A stretch of DNA of 64,000 nucleotides from Albibacterium sp035514885 (GTDB taxonomy: Bacteria; Bacteroidota; Bacteroidia; Sphingobacteriales; Sphingobacteriaceae): NCBI RefSeq assembly GCF_035514885.1, contig NZ_DATJCH010000017.1:6680-70679 (forward strand), written 5' to 3'. The position numbers and the translations under genes are program-made. Each line of letters starts with the position of its first letter. Position 1 is the first letter of the stretch. Shown here one piece after another: positions 24,956-33,979 of this stretch. Below the pieces are notes generated by a model that had not been told where the DNA came from, made no database searches, and worked only from the letters and a program-made list of their open reading frames with translations.

Positions 24956-26887
24956 ATGTCCAAAGATATGATTATAGATAAATTAGATTTACAATCTCCT
25001 GATTTTGTGAATGAGAATATAGAAAAAATAGCAGATCTATTTCCTAATTGCGTTACAGAAAGCGCCAATGGCAAGGCAATAGATTTTGATCTTTTAAGGC
25101 AAGAGCTTAGCCATACTGTTGTGGAAGGTAATAAAGAACGTTACAGATTAGAGTGGCCAGGTAAGCGAGAAGCTATTGTTACGGCTAATTTGCCGACTAC
25201 TAAAACGCTCCGTCCTGTACGAGAAGATTCGGTCGACTTTGACAATACGGAAAATTTATATATTGAAGGAGATAACCTCGAAGTATTAAAGCTTTTGCAG
25301 GAAAGCTATCTAGGTAAGGTTAAAATGATTTACATAGACCCTCCTTATAATACAGGAAAGGATTTTGTGTATAAGGATAATTTTACTGGGGATAAAGAAA
25401 CTGAGCTTTTAGAAAGCGGTCAGAAAGATGAGTATAATCAACGATTGGTTTCTAATCCTGAAACAGCAGGACGTTATCATTCAGATTGGTTGAGTATGAT
25501 GTATCCTAGATTGAAGTTAGCAAGAAATCTCCTCACTGACGACGGAGCAATATTTATTTCATTAGATGATAATGAAGTGGATAATTTAAGAAAACTATGC
25601 GACAATATTTTTGGTGAAAATAACTTTGTCTCTTCTTCGATAGTAATTAGTAATCCAAGAGGAAGGCAATCTGATACTTTTGTTGCGTCAGTTCATGATT
25701 ACCTTCTTGTTTATGCGAAAAATATAGACAAAGCTATTTTAAATGGCAAAGTACTTACAGATGAACAAAGAGCTGAATTTAATTTAAAGAATGATCAAGG
25801 AGAATATTATAGACTGCTAGGTTTAAGGCAAAGAGGTTCAGCTTCAAGACGTGAGGACCGTCCTGATATGTATTTTCCAATATTCGTTTGTCCTGACACC
25901 CAGAAGATCTCTTTAAACAAAGTTGAAGGATGGCATGAGGTGTACCCTAAGAAATCAGATAATACTGAAGGACGTTGGATGTGGGGGAAAGATAAATGTA
26001 AGAAAGATATTGATTTCTTAGTTGCGAGGCTTATTGAACGCAGAAATGAGTTTGATGTTTTTGTTAAAGACTTTTTAATAAAAACAGGATCAGAAAGAAC
26101 AAGAAAATACAAAAGTTTGTGGGATTCCAAAACCTATAACAATCAAAGTGGCACACAAGAAGTAAAAGCGATATTTGGTTCAGCAGTAATGTCATTTCCA
26201 AAATCCAAGGAGCTCTTAATTGATGTCTGTAATATGGGCTCATCAAATCAAGAAATTGTTTTAGATTTTTATTCTGGATCAGCCACCACAGCGCATGCTG
26301 TTATGCAACTCAATACAAACGATAATGGTAACCGGAAATTTATAATGGTTCAGCTCCCTGAAACAACTGACTTTAAAAGCGAAGCTTTTAAAGCTGGTTA
26401 CAATAATATCTGTGAAATAGGTAAAGAGCGTATTCGTCGTGCGGCAAGTAAAATAAAAGAAGAAACAGGTGCTGATATAGATTATGGTTTTCGGGTTTTC
26501 AGGCTAGATGAAAGCAATATGCAGGATGTCTATTATAAACCTCAAGATTACCAACAAGCTAATCTTGATCTATTTGCTGATAATGTAAAGCCGGATAGAA
26601 CAGCGGATGATTTGTTAATTCAAGTGATGTTGGACTGGGGGCTACCTCTTTCACTTAAAATAGAGCAAGCTTTTATCTCAGGTAAAAAGGTTTTTAAAGT
26701 TGCTGGAGATTCTTTATTTGCTTGTTTTGATAAGGGAATAGATGAAGAATTTGCCAAGACTATTGCCAAAGAAGCTCCATTACGTGTTGTATTTCGGGAT
26801 AGCGGCTTTAAAAATGATACAGCTAAGGTGAATGTAAAGCAGTTATTAAAACAGTTGAGTCCTGAAACTGAAATGAAAGTAATTTAA
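24956..26887 (+). CDS. mod: Type III restriction-modification DNA methyltransferase (Mod)
   Basis: A 643-residue N6-adenine methyltransferase. The catalytic motif MIYIDPPYNTGKDF (DPPY at about 128-131) precedes the AdoMet-binding motif LDFYSGSATTAHAV (about 435), with a variable target-recognition region between them. This IV-TRD-I order is the beta-class arrangement of type III Mod. FVYKDNFTGDKETELLESG and YHSDWLSMMYPRLKLARNLL are also typical. It should methylate one strand of an asymmetric site and supply specificity to Res two genes downstream. It lies three bases after the XRE gene and two bases before the next cistron. The frame is intact. Confidence 0.92.
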   Translation: MSKDMIIDKLDLQSPDFVNENIEKIADLFPNCVTESANGKAIDFDLLRQELSHTVVEGNKERYRLEWPGKREAIVTANLPTTKTLRPVREDSVDFDNTENLYIEGDNLEVLKLLQESYLGKVKMIYIDPPYNTGKDFVYKDNFTGDKETELLESGQKDEYNQRLVSNPETAGRYHSDWLSMMYPRLKLARNLLTDDGAIFISLDDNEVDNLRKLCDNIFGENNFVSSSIVISNPRGRQSDTFVASVHDYLLVYAKNIDKAILNGKVLTDEQRAEFNLKNDQGEYYRLLGLRQRGSASRREDRPDMYFPIFVCPDTQKISLNKVEGWHEVYPKKSDNTEGRWMWGKDKCKKDIDFLVARLIERRNEFDVFVKDFLIKTGSERTRKYKSLWDSKTYNNQSGTQEVKAIFGSAVMSFPKSKELLIDVCNMGSSNQEIVLDFYSGSATTAHAVMQLNTNDNGNRKFIMVQLPETTDFKSEAFKAGYNNICEIGKERIRRAASKIKEETGADIDYGFRVFRLDESNMQDVYYKPQDYQQANLDLFADNVKPDRTADDLLIQVMLDWGLPLSLKIEQAFISGKKVFKVAGDSLFACFDKGIDEEFAKTIAKEAPLRVVFRDSGFKNDTAKVNVKQLLKQLSPETEMKVI

Positions 26888-26889
26888 CA

Positions 26890-28530
26890 ATGGCACTTCC
26901 GATTAACATAGAAGAGCTTGTACATGGAAATACGATTGAATGGGAGCGGCTTGAATTTAAACAAGGCTGGAATCCTGAAGATGTCATTCATTCCATGTGT
27001 GCTTTTGCCAATGACCTGAACAACTGGGGTGGTGGTTATATTATTATTGGAGTGGATGAAAAGGACGGTCAACCTGTTTTGCCCCCAATCGGATTGCAGC
27101 AAAATCAGTTGGATAGCATTCAAAAGAAAATCATAGAGTTAGGGCATAAAATAAGTCCCAATTACTTCCCTATTGTACAACCTTATTTATTACAAGATAA
27201 ACATGTGTTGGTACTTTGGTGTATAGCTGGAGATAATCGGCCTTATACGGCACCAGTATCTCTAGGCGGTGATGGTAAACGCCAACCTTATATTCGATTG
27301 GGTGCTACTACAGTTATCGCTAAAGGGGAAAACTTGAGAAGGTTGCAAGAGTTAACAGCAAGAATCCCTTTTGATGATCGGACGAATAGTCAGGCCAGTA
27401 TTCAAGACTTTGATTTGGGCCTGATACAGGCTTATCTGCAGGAAGTGAAAAGCAGTTTGTATGCCGAAAGTCTAAGTATGTCATTGGCAGATATCAGTAG
27501 AGCTATGTATATTGCAAAAGGCCCTGATGAAGATCTACGTCCCGTTAATGCAGGGTTACTTTTCTTTTCAAAAGAGCCAGAACGTTTTTTTTCTAGACCA
27601 TGGATTGAGTTGGTTTGGCATGAAAGTGCTTCGGGTAGAAAATTCAAAGAGTATTATTTCAAAGGACCTTTGCACAAGCAATTAAGAGATGCTTTGTCCT
27701 TTCTGAAAACTAATATTATAGCTGAACAAATAGTCAAGCGGCCAGATAGGGCTGAAGCCGATCGTTTTTATAACTTTCCTTATGAAGCAGTGGAAGAAAT
27801 TCTAGCGAATAGTGTTTTTCATAAAAGTTATGAGATTGGTTCACCGATTGAGGTACAGGTATGGCCGGATAAGATCCAAGTCCTGAGTTTTCCTGGGCCT
27901 GTTCCACCTGTTAATGCACATGCTCTTAAGAATCAAAGAAGGATTGTTGCGAGAGAAAATAGAAACAGACGAATTGGCGATTTCCTAAAGGAACTTCATC
28001 TTACGGAAGGTCGTGGAACAGGTTTCCCTACGATTTATGATGCGATGGAGAACAATGGTTCTCCTGCACCCATATTTGATACAGATGATCAAACTTATGT
28101 ATTGGTTACACTTCCTGCTCATGAGCTTTTTCAGGCTGGTGTTCAAGAAAGTGACCAAGTAAGTGTTGCAGTTAATTATCAGACAATAAGTTCAATAGAA
28201 GATATTTTTGCTATTATTGACCAAGTAGGTGTCCAAGTAAGGGACGAAGAAAGTGTCCAAGTAAGTGACCAAGTAGCCACTATTGTTTCTAATGAAATTG
28301 GACCTTATACCATAGATATTTTAAACGATATTCGAATTAACCCAAAACCGAGACGAATACTTTTAGAAGATATTGGTTTAACTAACCATACGAAAAATAA
28401 AGAAAAGGTTATTGACCCATTATTAAAAGTTGGGTGGATAGCCTATACGATTCCCGAAAATCCGAGAAATCGTAATCAGAGATACAAATTGACAGAAAGT
28501 GGTAAACGTTTGTTAGCCCTTATTAAATAA
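26890..28530 (+). CDS. AlbA_2 (Schlafen-like) ATP-binding protein with DQV-type repeat linker
   Basis: A 546-residue protein. Residues about 15-130 are an AlbA_2/Schlafen-like putative DNA-binding domain (EWERLEFKQGWNPEDVIHSMCAFANDLNNWGGGYIIIGVDE). A RecG-C-terminal/GHKL-like domain follows, with EEILANSVFHKSYE and the glycine-rich GRGTGFPTIYDAM. A low-complexity linker (about 415-465) repeats the theme VQVSDQV, and a winged-helix-like C-terminus ends the protein. Such proteins are often encoded inside R-M and BREX-type loci as accessory or regulatory factors; their reaction is unknown. It lies two bases after mod and 21 before res, so it is part of the operon. Confidence 0.8.
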   Translation: MALPINIEELVHGNTIEWERLEFKQGWNPEDVIHSMCAFANDLNNWGGGYIIIGVDEKDGQPVLPPIGLQQNQLDSIQKKIIELGHKISPNYFPIVQPYLLQDKHVLVLWCIAGDNRPYTAPVSLGGDGKRQPYIRLGATTVIAKGENLRRLQELTARIPFDDRTNSQASIQDFDLGLIQAYLQEVKSSLYAESLSMSLADISRAMYIAKGPDEDLRPVNAGLLFFSKEPERFFSRPWIELVWHESASGRKFKEYYFKGPLHKQLRDALSFLKTNIIAEQIVKRPDRAEADRFYNFPYEAVEEILANSVFHKSYEIGSPIEVQVWPDKIQVLSFPGPVPPVNAHALKNQRRIVARENRNRRIGDFLKELHLTEGRGTGFPTIYDAMENNGSPAPIFDTDDQTYVLVTLPAHELFQAGVQESDQVSVAVNYQTISSIEDIFAIIDQVGVQVRDEESVQVSDQVATIVSNEIGPYTIDILNDIRINPKPRRILLEDIGLTNHTKNKEKVIDPLLKVGWIAYTIPENPRNRNQRYKLTESGKRLLALIK

Positions 28531-28551
28531 AATAATATTAATTAGCACAAC

Positions 28552-31500
28552 GTGAAGTTACAGTTTAAAGAACAACAGTTTCAGATAGATGCAGTAAAGG
28601 CAATTGTGGATTGTTTTGAAGGTCAGCCTTTGAAATCTAACCATTTTACTTTGGAACGGAGCAAAGAATTAATTCGAAAGGCTAAGTTGGCGGCTTCTGG
28701 AAGTGGCCAAACTGAAGCTTTTGAAGCTGAGGTGTTTGAAGAAATAGGTTATCGGAATGGCGCTATTCAATTATCGGAGACTCAGGTTCAAAAGAATATC
28801 CAAAACATTCAGAAGAAAAATGACCTTCATGAGAGTCAAAAGATTGAAAGACCTAAAGGGGTGAAGCTAGGGTATAACCTCACTATTGAAATGGAAACGG
28901 GTACGGGTAAAACCTATACTTATATCCGTACCATGTATGAATTGCACAAACACTATGGTTGGAGTAAATTTATCGTTATTGTGCCAAGTATCGCTATTCG
29001 TGAAGGAGTATTTAAGTCTTTTCAGGTAACTCAAGATCATTTTCAGGAGTTATATGGGCATAAGATTAATCCGTTTATCTATAATTCCGGACGCCCACAG
29101 GATATTGAAAGTTTCGCCTCTGATAGTCGAATCAGTGTGATGATTATCAATACTCAGGCGTTTAATGCTAGGGGTGCCGATGCCAGAAGAATCTATCAAG
29201 AGCTTGATCAGTTTGGTACACGAAGACCCATTGAAATTATTGCACAAACGAATCCTATTCTTATTATTGATGAGCCGCAATCAGTGGATGGAGAACAAAC
29301 ATTGAAAAGCATGCAAGATTTTAAACCCTTGTTTACTTTACGTTATTCTGCAACCCATAAAGTTGAATATAATAAAGTGTATCGACTGGATGCACTAGAT
29401 GCTTATCATAAACATTTGGTGAAAAAGATACAGGTAAAAGGGATTAATCTAAAGGGATCAACAGGAACAACAGGGTATCTCTATTTGGAACAGATTAGCT
29501 TAAGTACGAGTAAGCCTCCTTTTGCAGTGGTGGAATTTGAGAAGCGAGCCGGAGAAGGGGTGAAAAAAGTCCGTCAAAAATTAAGCGAAGGTGCCAATCT
29601 ATACCAGCTTTCAGGCGATTTGCCAGCTTATAAAAACCAAACGATAACGGAAATCAATGGCTATCTTAATAAAATAGTGGTAGCTGGTGAAGATGTTTAT
29701 CCAGGTGATATTTTAAATGATAGGGATGAGCATGCTTTCCGAAGGATACAAATTCGGGAAACGATCATGTCCCATCTTCAGAAAGAAAAGCAGTTATTTG
29801 ATAAGGGAATAAAAGTACTTTCTTTATTTTTTATTGATAGTGTTGAGAAATATCGCGTTTATGACGAGACTGGTGAACAGGATTTAGGTGAATACGCTAG
29901 AATATTTGAAGAAGAGTATAATAAGGTTCGCAGCGATTTCTTGGATCTGTTTCAACAAGATTATAATGATTACTTACGGAGCACTGATCCGGGTACAGTA
30001 CATAAAGGGTACATGCCTACGGATTACATGGAATATTTAAATCGGGATGATGCTGATCGCGTACATCAGGGTTATTTCTCGATAGATAAAAAAGGAAAAG
30101 CTGTTGATCCTAAAGTAAAACGTGGTAGTGATGAGTCAGATGATATTTCGGCTTATGACCTGATTATGAAAGATAAGGAACGACTGTTGAGTTTTGAAGA
30201 ACCCACTCGTTTTATCTTTTCTCATTCTGCATTAAAAGAGGGTTGGGACAATCCCAACGTATTCCAAATATGTGCATTGAAAAATGCGGAAAGCGGTAGT
30301 CAAACGCGCAGGAGGCAGGAAGTAGGTCGGGGAATGAGACTATGTGTTAATAAAAATGGAACACGTCTTGATTTTGAATCTGTTGGAGAACAGGTACATG
30401 AAATAAATAAACTAACAGTAATCGCTTCCGAAAGTTATGAAGCCTTTGCAAAAGGTTTACAAAATGAGATCGCAGTAACATTGAAAGATCGCCCTCAAAA
30501 AGCGGAAGTAGCTTATTTTGTAGGGAAAGTATTGAGAAATGAAAAAGAGGAAGAATATAGAATTACTGAGGCGGATGCGAAAAAGATTCAATTTCAGTTG
30601 ATTAAAGGTGAAATCATTGATGACGAACATAAAATTACAGAGCTTGGCAGGGAGTTAATTGAGCAAGGTAAAGTGTCTTTACCTGAAAATCTTGAAGTGT
30701 ATAAAGATTCTATTTTAAGTTTATTAAAAGCGGTTTATACCGGTGGAGAGTTTAAACCTGAAGATGAGCGCCAAACCATCGTTTTGAATACCAATCATAA
30801 TTTTACAAAGAAGGAATTTCAAGCATTATGGGATAAGATAAACCTGAAAACGATCTATGAAGTAAATTTCGACACGGACAAATTGATTCATGATAGTAAA
30901 GTTTTAATAAACGCTCAATTAAATATTGGTGATCGAGCCTATGAAGTAAAAACGGGTGAATTACACGATGGTACTAAAGAGCAGATGCTTGAGGGGAGTT
31001 TGATAAAAGAAACAGATCGTCAATATTTGAAGCTTAAGAATGATCTTTATACCAACGTAGTCTATGACATTATTGGAGAAATTGAAGTACTTACCAATCT
31101 TACAAGAAATACCATAGTAGCGATTTTGAAATCGATAAAAGAAGAGAAGTTTTTACTGCTTCGTAAAAATCCAGAAGAGTTTATTGCGAAATGTAGTAAA
31201 CTCATCAATGAGGCAAAAGCCGGGTTGATTATCAATAACATCGTATATCATAAAATAGAAGAAAGACACGATGCGAAAACAGTATTTACGAATGATAAGT
31301 CTGCTTTACGAAATTCGGATTTGCTAAAGAAGCACATCTATGATTATTTGACCACCGATTCGAAGATAGAGTCGGAATTTGCAAAAGCTTTGGAAAGCAG
31401 TACCGAAGTGGTAGTATATGCCAAACTGCCTAGAAGTTTCTATATTTCGACACCTATAGCAAATTATAGTCCTGACTGGGCAATAGTATTTGATAAGGAT

Positions 31501-31686
31501 AAGGTGCGTCATATCTACTTTGTTGCAGAAACGAAAGGCTCTGATTCGGACATGGATTTAAAAGCTATTGAACTTTTGAAAATACATTGTGCCACAGAAC
31601 ACTTTAAGGAAATTAGTGGTAATGAAGTACGATTTGAAAGAGTGAGTACGTATGATAAATTGAGAGAGATCGTGCAGATGAGTTGA
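28552..31686 (+). CDS. res: Type III restriction endonuclease subunit (Res)
   Basis: A 1044-residue superfamily-2 helicase-nuclease. Walker A is EMETGTGKTYTYIRTMYELHK (about 112-132), motif II is ILIIDEPQSVDG (about 236), motif III is FTLRYSATHKVEYNKVYRLDALDAYH, and motif VI is RRRQEVGRGMRLCVN. The C-terminus contains a PD-(D/E)xK-like site, SPDWAIVFDKDKVRHIYFVAETKG. Res needs Mod for site recognition and cuts after ATP hydrolysis between two inversely oriented sites. The start is GTG at 28552, less usual in this AT-rich genome; no nearby ATG fits the N-terminus KLQFKEQQFQIDAV. The frame is full length and intact. Confidence 0.92.
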   Translation: MKLQFKEQQFQIDAVKAIVDCFEGQPLKSNHFTLERSKELIRKAKLAASGSGQTEAFEAEVFEEIGYRNGAIQLSETQVQKNIQNIQKKNDLHESQKIERPKGVKLGYNLTIEMETGTGKTYTYIRTMYELHKHYGWSKFIVIVPSIAIREGVFKSFQVTQDHFQELYGHKINPFIYNSGRPQDIESFASDSRISVMIINTQAFNARGADARRIYQELDQFGTRRPIEIIAQTNPILIIDEPQSVDGEQTLKSMQDFKPLFTLRYSATHKVEYNKVYRLDALDAYHKHLVKKIQVKGINLKGSTGTTGYLYLEQISLSTSKPPFAVVEFEKRAGEGVKKVRQKLSEGANLYQLSGDLPAYKNQTITEINGYLNKIVVAGEDVYPGDILNDRDEHAFRRIQIRETIMSHLQKEKQLFDKGIKVLSLFFIDSVEKYRVYDETGEQDLGEYARIFEEEYNKVRSDFLDLFQQDYNDYLRSTDPGTVHKGYMPTDYMEYLNRDDADRVHQGYFSIDKKGKAVDPKVKRGSDESDDISAYDLIMKDKERLLSFEEPTRFIFSHSALKEGWDNPNVFQICALKNAESGSQTRRRQEVGRGMRLCVNKNGTRLDFESVGEQVHEINKLTVIASESYEAFAKGLQNEIAVTLKDRPQKAEVAYFVGKVLRNEKEEEYRITEADAKKIQFQLIKGEIIDDEHKITELGRELIEQGKVSLPENLEVYKDSILSLLKAVYTGGEFKPEDERQTIVLNTNHNFTKKEFQALWDKINLKTIYEVNFDTDKLIHDSKVLINAQLNIGDRAYEVKTGELHDGTKEQMLEGSLIKETDRQYLKLKNDLYTNVVYDIIGEIEVLTNLTRNTIVAILKSIKEEKFLLLRKNPEEFIAKCSKLINEAKAGLIINNIVYHKIEERHDAKTVFTNDKSALRNSDLLKKHIYDYLTTDSKIESEFAKALESSTEVVVYAKLPRSFYISTPIANYSPDWAIVFDKDKVRHIYFVAETKGSDSDMDLKAIELLKIHCATEHFKEISGNEVRFERVSTYDKLREIVQMS

Positions 31687-31712
31687 AATTAACCTTTTTT
31701 AACCAGCCTAAT

Positions 31713-33965
31713 ATGATAAGTAAGATTACTAAAGTTAACGGTTTCGGAGTTTTAGATAATTTCGAATCCAAAGACGCAAAACCATTTAATAGATATAATT
31801 TAGTCTATGGATGGAACGGAAGCGGAAAGACCACTTTGGCCCGTCTGTTTCGATGTTTGGAAATGAAATCAAATCATATTGAATTTAGTGATTGTGATTT
31901 TTCAATTGATTTTCTCGATAAGACTAAAGTGGAATCTAAGAATTATGAACATAGTTTTGATATCAGGGTTTTTAATCAAGATTTTGCCAACGATAATATA
32001 AATTTATTTGACTCTCAAACAAAACCAATAGTCTTTATAAGCAAAGAGAAAGTCGAAGAGAAAAAAGAGTTGGATAGACAAAAGGTCCTTATAAAGGAGA
32101 AGAAAGCTGATATAATAAAAATGGAAGAAGAAAGGGATGATCTCGAAAAGAAAATCGATGAACTCCATAAATCTTCTGGGAAGTCCATTAAAGATTTTCT
32201 TCTAGGAACTACATATGCAAATGTCACATATAATAAAAATACCTCAGTTTCCATATGGAAGACTCTTCCTAAAGATGATCAACTTGAAGGTTTGGAGTTA
32301 TCTGAAGCCGAACTTTCTGTTGAAAAGAGCTACACTTTAGTAAATAGTAAGAAAGAAAATATATCATTATCGATCCTGCCGATAGATATTGACTTTGAAA
32401 AAATTTCAGAAGTTGAGAGGGAGGTTGCTGAGTTGATTGCTGTAAATATTACTTCAAAAGTAATAGACAGGTTAAAAGAAAATCCCGAAATTTCTGAATG
32501 GGTTTCTAGGGGACTTATATTGCATCAAACCACCCAAAGTAAAAATTGTGAGTTTTGTGGAAATGCATTGCAGTCAGAGAGACTCGATGCACTGCAAGGA
32601 CATTATAACAAGGAGTACGCTGCCTTACAAGATAGAATTTCAAATCAGATTTCTAAACTCGAGAAAGGTATTCGTTCAGAACTAGCGATCGTAAGTCATT
32701 TGCTTTATGATAGTTTGAAGCTCGACTATAATAATGCGCTGGAAACCCTCAATGATAAACTAAAATTGGTCAATGCACGAATCAACGAATGGATTGAGCA
32801 ACTTAAGGATAAGAGAGATAACCCTTTTGTTTGTTTTGAAATTAACCTTATTGACGCCACCATTTTTCGTGAGTTCAACGAAGAATTAAATAAACTCAAA
32901 AAAATAATTATTGAACACAATGAGATTAGTTCTTCCTATGCTGAACTAGCAGAAAAGGCTAAGAAGAAAATAGAATCTCATTTTGTAAGCCAATTATCGG
33001 TAGAGCATGATTTACCGGGGAATGAAAAATCCCTGAATGAGATCCATGGCAAGATAAAAAAAGAGAACGAAGAGCTAGGCAAAATAAATGATGTCATAAA
33101 GACGATTGAGGATGAACTTAAGAGTGACACGCTAGCTATTGGAGAAATTAATACAAAACTTCACAAATTTCTTGGCAGAAACGATATAGCTTTAATTCGA
33201 CAGGATGAAGGAGGATATCAGCTTAAGAGAGGGAAAAATATTGCCCGGAATTTAAGTGAAGGTGAGAAAACGGCAATTTCATTGATATATTTTTTTTCTA
33301 AAATTCAAGAGAATGATGCTAATATTTCTCGCCAGATCATTGTTTTAGACGATCCGATCTCAAGTTTTGATAGCAACCATTTGTTCAATGCCGCTAGCCT
33401 TATAAAGAACCAATGTTTACATGCAAGTCAACTTTTTGTCTTAACTCATAACTTTTGGTTTTTCAAACAGATTCGTGATTGGATGTCGAAGACAAAAGAT
33501 TCAGCCAATTTTTATGTGGTAAGAAAAGGGGTACTTTCTAATGCTGGGAGTTCATTAACAAAGTTTCATTCTGAATACCAATATGTTTTTAATTGCGTTC
33601 TTAGCTATCAAGATTTAGAGGAATTCGACGATTCCATTTGCTTTACAATGGCTAATTCGATTCGCAGATTATTGGAGGCGTTTACTAGCTTTAAAACCCC
33701 TCATAGTAGTGGATTTATAGGTGCCCTCGAAATAGCTGAGAAAAAAGGGCTTACAGCTCAGCAAAGAGATAGAATATATTATTTTCTCAATAAATACTCT
33801 CATTTGGACAGAATTGAGTCGTTCGATACCACGATTGAACCATTGCTTGAAGAAGGAAAAAATGTTGTCGAGGATGTTTTAAGCCTTATAAAAAAACTGG
33901 ATGAAGATCATTACGCAAGTATGTTAAAGGTATGTAACTATGAAGACAAGTTAATCATGAATTGA
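31713..33965 (+). CDS. RloC/PrrC-like AAA ATPase, candidate anticodon nuclease guarding the R-M system
   Basis: A 750-residue SMC-like ATPase of the AAA_13 (RloC/PrrC) type. Walker A is GWNGSGKTT (33-41), a long coiled coil follows, CEFC (279-282) gives a zinc-hook-like CxxC at its middle, and the signature NLSEGEKTAISLIYFF (about 513) and Walker B QIIVLDDPISSFDS (about 541) close the ATPase. In the C-terminal region RRLLE (651-655) followed by KYSH (His about 697) offers a possible R...E...H triad like that of PrrC/RloC, which cut tRNA anticodon loops when restriction fails. I use ATG 31713; a TTG start overlapping res would add ten residues. The nuclease call is inference; the ATPase is secure. 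Confidence 0.7.
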   Translation: MISKITKVNGFGVLDNFESKDAKPFNRYNLVYGWNGSGKTTLARLFRCLEMKSNHIEFSDCDFSIDFLDKTKVESKNYEHSFDIRVFNQDFANDNINLFDSQTKPIVFISKEKVEEKKELDRQKVLIKEKKADIIKMEEERDDLEKKIDELHKSSGKSIKDFLLGTTYANVTYNKNTSVSIWKTLPKDDQLEGLELSEAELSVEKSYTLVNSKKENISLSILPIDIDFEKISEVEREVAELIAVNITSKVIDRLKENPEISEWVSRGLILHQTTQSKNCEFCGNALQSERLDALQGHYNKEYAALQDRISNQISKLEKGIRSELAIVSHLLYDSLKLDYNNALETLNDKLKLVNARINEWIEQLKDKRDNPFVCFEINLIDATIFREFNEELNKLKKIIIEHNEISSSYAELAEKAKKKIESHFVSQLSVEHDLPGNEKSLNEIHGKIKKENEELGKINDVIKTIEDELKSDTLAIGEINTKLHKFLGRNDIALIRQDEGGYQLKRGKNIARNLSEGEKTAISLIYFFSKIQENDANISRQIIVLDDPISSFDSNHLFNAASLIKNQCLHASQLFVLTHNFWFFKQIRDWMSKTKDSANFYVVRKGVLSNAGSSLTKFHSEYQYVFNCVLSYQDLEEFDDSICFTMANSIRRLLEAFTSFKTPHSSGFIGALEIAEKKGLTAQQRDRIYYFLNKYSHLDRIESFDTTIEPLLEEGKNVVEDVLSLIKKLDEDHYASMLKVCNYEDKLIMN

Positions 33966-33979
33966 AGTTCGGCGAAAAG

